Source: Apostichopus californicus
Lineage: Eukaryota; Echinodermata; Holothuroidea; Aspidochirotida; Stichopodidae
DNA length: 64,000 nucleotides
Reading direction: 5' to 3'
Assembly (NCBI GenBank): GCA_020650975.1
Contig: JAIPMN010000963.1
Span: forward strand, 1 to 64,000
A program made the translations under genes and the position numbers. The notes beneath the pieces are model-generated. The model saw only the letters and a list, made by a program, of their open reading frames with translations, did not search any database and had not been told where the DNA came from. Below are positions 58,701 to 61,700 of this stretch, piece by piece (position 1 is the first letter of the stretch; the number at the start of each line of letters is the position of its first letter).

Positions 58701-61700
58701 TTAAAATATATACACAAAGAGAAATGTGAATCATATTAGCTGAGTTCATTTATCATATTCAATAAGTACAACGTCAAAGACCTTAAAGGTGATGTACAAC
58801 AGACATATGTACAAAACTTTTTTCCACAGCCTCCTCATCAATTTGTGAATACACCAATGAAAGTGATGACACCATCAAATCCAATGTTTTGAAGGATACC
58901 AATTCTGGACTAATTATAAGGTATTTCAAAACACTCACCCACAAAGGCAAGATATGTAGACTGTCATATCCTCTTTGGATCAAGGAGTATTCAATATTTA
59001 CCTACTATATTATAGATGGGACACCCCACTACACCCCACTTATATACCCACTGGCTGCCTGTAACACACACATTGTCAAAAATATCACATAGTTGCAATT
59101 TGAAGAAACTCGCCCAGCAAACTGCAATGTTGACCGCCAGAATAAGTAACACCCACTGTATAACAGTTACACCCCCATTACATAGGTGCTATGTACCAAT
59201 TGTACTCCTGTTGCATCCATGGTGGTACACGAACTGTACAATGTTCAATAACAATTATGGAAAAACTTAATCACAATATGACGGTACCAAACCAGTATAG
59301 CAAATATCTAATAAAATATGTAATTCCGTCACTGGACACAATAGTACCTATCGTACACCCATTCTACCCCCATTGTACCCCTACTGTATTAACATTTTAT
59401 ACATGCATGGTTCCCCCATTGTACACCCATTCTACCCTCATTGTAACGCCATTGTATAACCATGGTACCTCCATTGTATTAACATTGTATAAAATGGTTC
59501 ACCATTGTATACCCATTCTACCCTCATTGTAATGCCATTGTATAACCATTATCACCATTGTATCACCATTGTATAACCATGGTACCCCCATTCTACCCTC
59601 ACTGCATGCCCACTTTATACCCATGGTATTCCCACATTCAAGAAAGAAAGAAAATTAATAGCAATCACTCACCCAGCATAACAAAGATCCAAACACTCTG
59701 TCATGCCCTCGTTGGGACAGAAGTAGCCCCCACAGCAGGGATCACACTGGGATGTCTCATTCAGCCCAGTCCTGTTACTGTACGTACCCCTGGGACAGGG
59801 GAACTCAGTGTCATACCTTGTACGAGGGGGGCAGTAATGACCTAACAAAAAACAATATATAACACATCAAAACACATCAGAGTTAGATAAACAATTCTCA
59901 AAATACTTCCTATTTTATTTCAATAAAATACTCAACTACTGAGTTATTTTAAAATGAATTTTTTGTGATAAATTTTGACCACAAACTTCTGAAAAATCAT
60001 CACATCTAAAATATTACAAAATTTACTGAATATTATACCTTTCCAGCAGCTGTATCCCAGATTTGATATTCCCTTTCAAGATACATCAGGGGCGAGGGGG
60101 CCTAGCACAAAATGGGTAGGTACTGCACACCCATCGCCATGATAAATGTGAACCTGCCCTGATTATTCCACTAAATATGTTCTTTAGTGTGGAATTTCAC
60201 TTTTACTGAAAAATTCAGAGGATACAATTTACAATATTACAAAGTGAGGTTTGGGTAGGAGAGGGGGGGGGGTGGAAATTAAGATAAAAGTTACCTTCAG
60301 GACAAATAGCATTGTTGTAGAGCACCACGGGTGCGTTTGTATTATCGCAGAAGTATCCCTGAGGGCAGTCTTTACAGCTACCCTGGCCTTCCTCGTCTTG
60401 ATAATACCCAGAGTCGCATCTGGTCGGCTCAAAACTGCCCATTTCACAATAATGGCCTGGAAAATACAACAGTTTAACACAAATAGTTTGTCTTGAATGA
60501 TGCAGCTTCTTCAAAGGCTCTACAGGCACCAAAAGGGACTTCATTTTATTTCCAATTTTTGTATGATAATTCTATCTGGTGTTGTTAACTTCTTACATTT
60601 TAATAACTATTTTAACTTTTGCATAACAATTTTTTGTGCTTTGCAAGTTGTTCATGCATGATGAAACCCTGCAGATTCCCCAGCAGCGAATTGTTGCATT
60701 AGATCAACAGGGTCAACAATGCAACCTTGGTCAGTTTGACAACGAAATTCTATTTTCACAAAAAGACAAGTGTAAATTCCATGCTGTCTGCTCGTAGCAA
60801 TGTGTCATTTGTTCCCTAACGACGCCATCATAATCAACTGTTGAATTGTTCAGTGCATATAGCAGATAAAGTATGCCATTTATGGTCACATACCATCATT
60901 GCATAAGCTGATATAAAAAGGAAATGCAACTTCACTTCAGAATGTCTACCATCAGGCATAAAGGGTCAAAGGTCATGACCTTTGATGGTACTTGTGTAGA
61001 TCCTCTCAATTTTCATAATAACTTCAATATCGAACATTCAGGTAGACATTAATTTGCCTGATTAATACTCTTCCCTCCCTTCGTTCTCTACGGTATACAT
61101 TTCTATCTACTACTAGCCATTGCATGTAGCAATTTCAACTTAACATAACATGTGAAATTTCCACAAAAAAAATAATTGTTACTTTTTAAAGCAATTGTCA
61201 CCAATTAACCTGACATGATTGTAGCATCAATTTCAATAACAAACAGGTATGAACATCTTTTGTTAAATAAAAAGAGGAATATGAAGACACTTTTATGCAT
61301 ACCTTGAGGACATTTATAGATGAATGGAGATGTCTGGGACTGTCCAGGAGGACAGTAGTACCCTACAGCACAATTGTCATCAGGATAGATGTTAGCGTAC
61401 CCTTCACAGTAATACCCTTGGGTGCAGTTTATGCAATCGTCAAGGTCTGTTGCAGGGTAAAGGGCAAAAAAGTAATTAATATTTTGTTTCCATGGTAACA
61501 TGTTGCTACGGCATGAACATGTGTGCAATATACTTTATTTGTTGACTGTTAGTATAAAGTCACAAGTGTTTACCTACCACAAGTAGTTAACCTTGCCTCT
61601 CTATGATACAATTTTTTATGTGTTTGTCATAATGTGTAGCAATATTCTGTCATTGAGGTATATTGCATAACATGGAACTAATATGAAAAATAAGTGTCTG

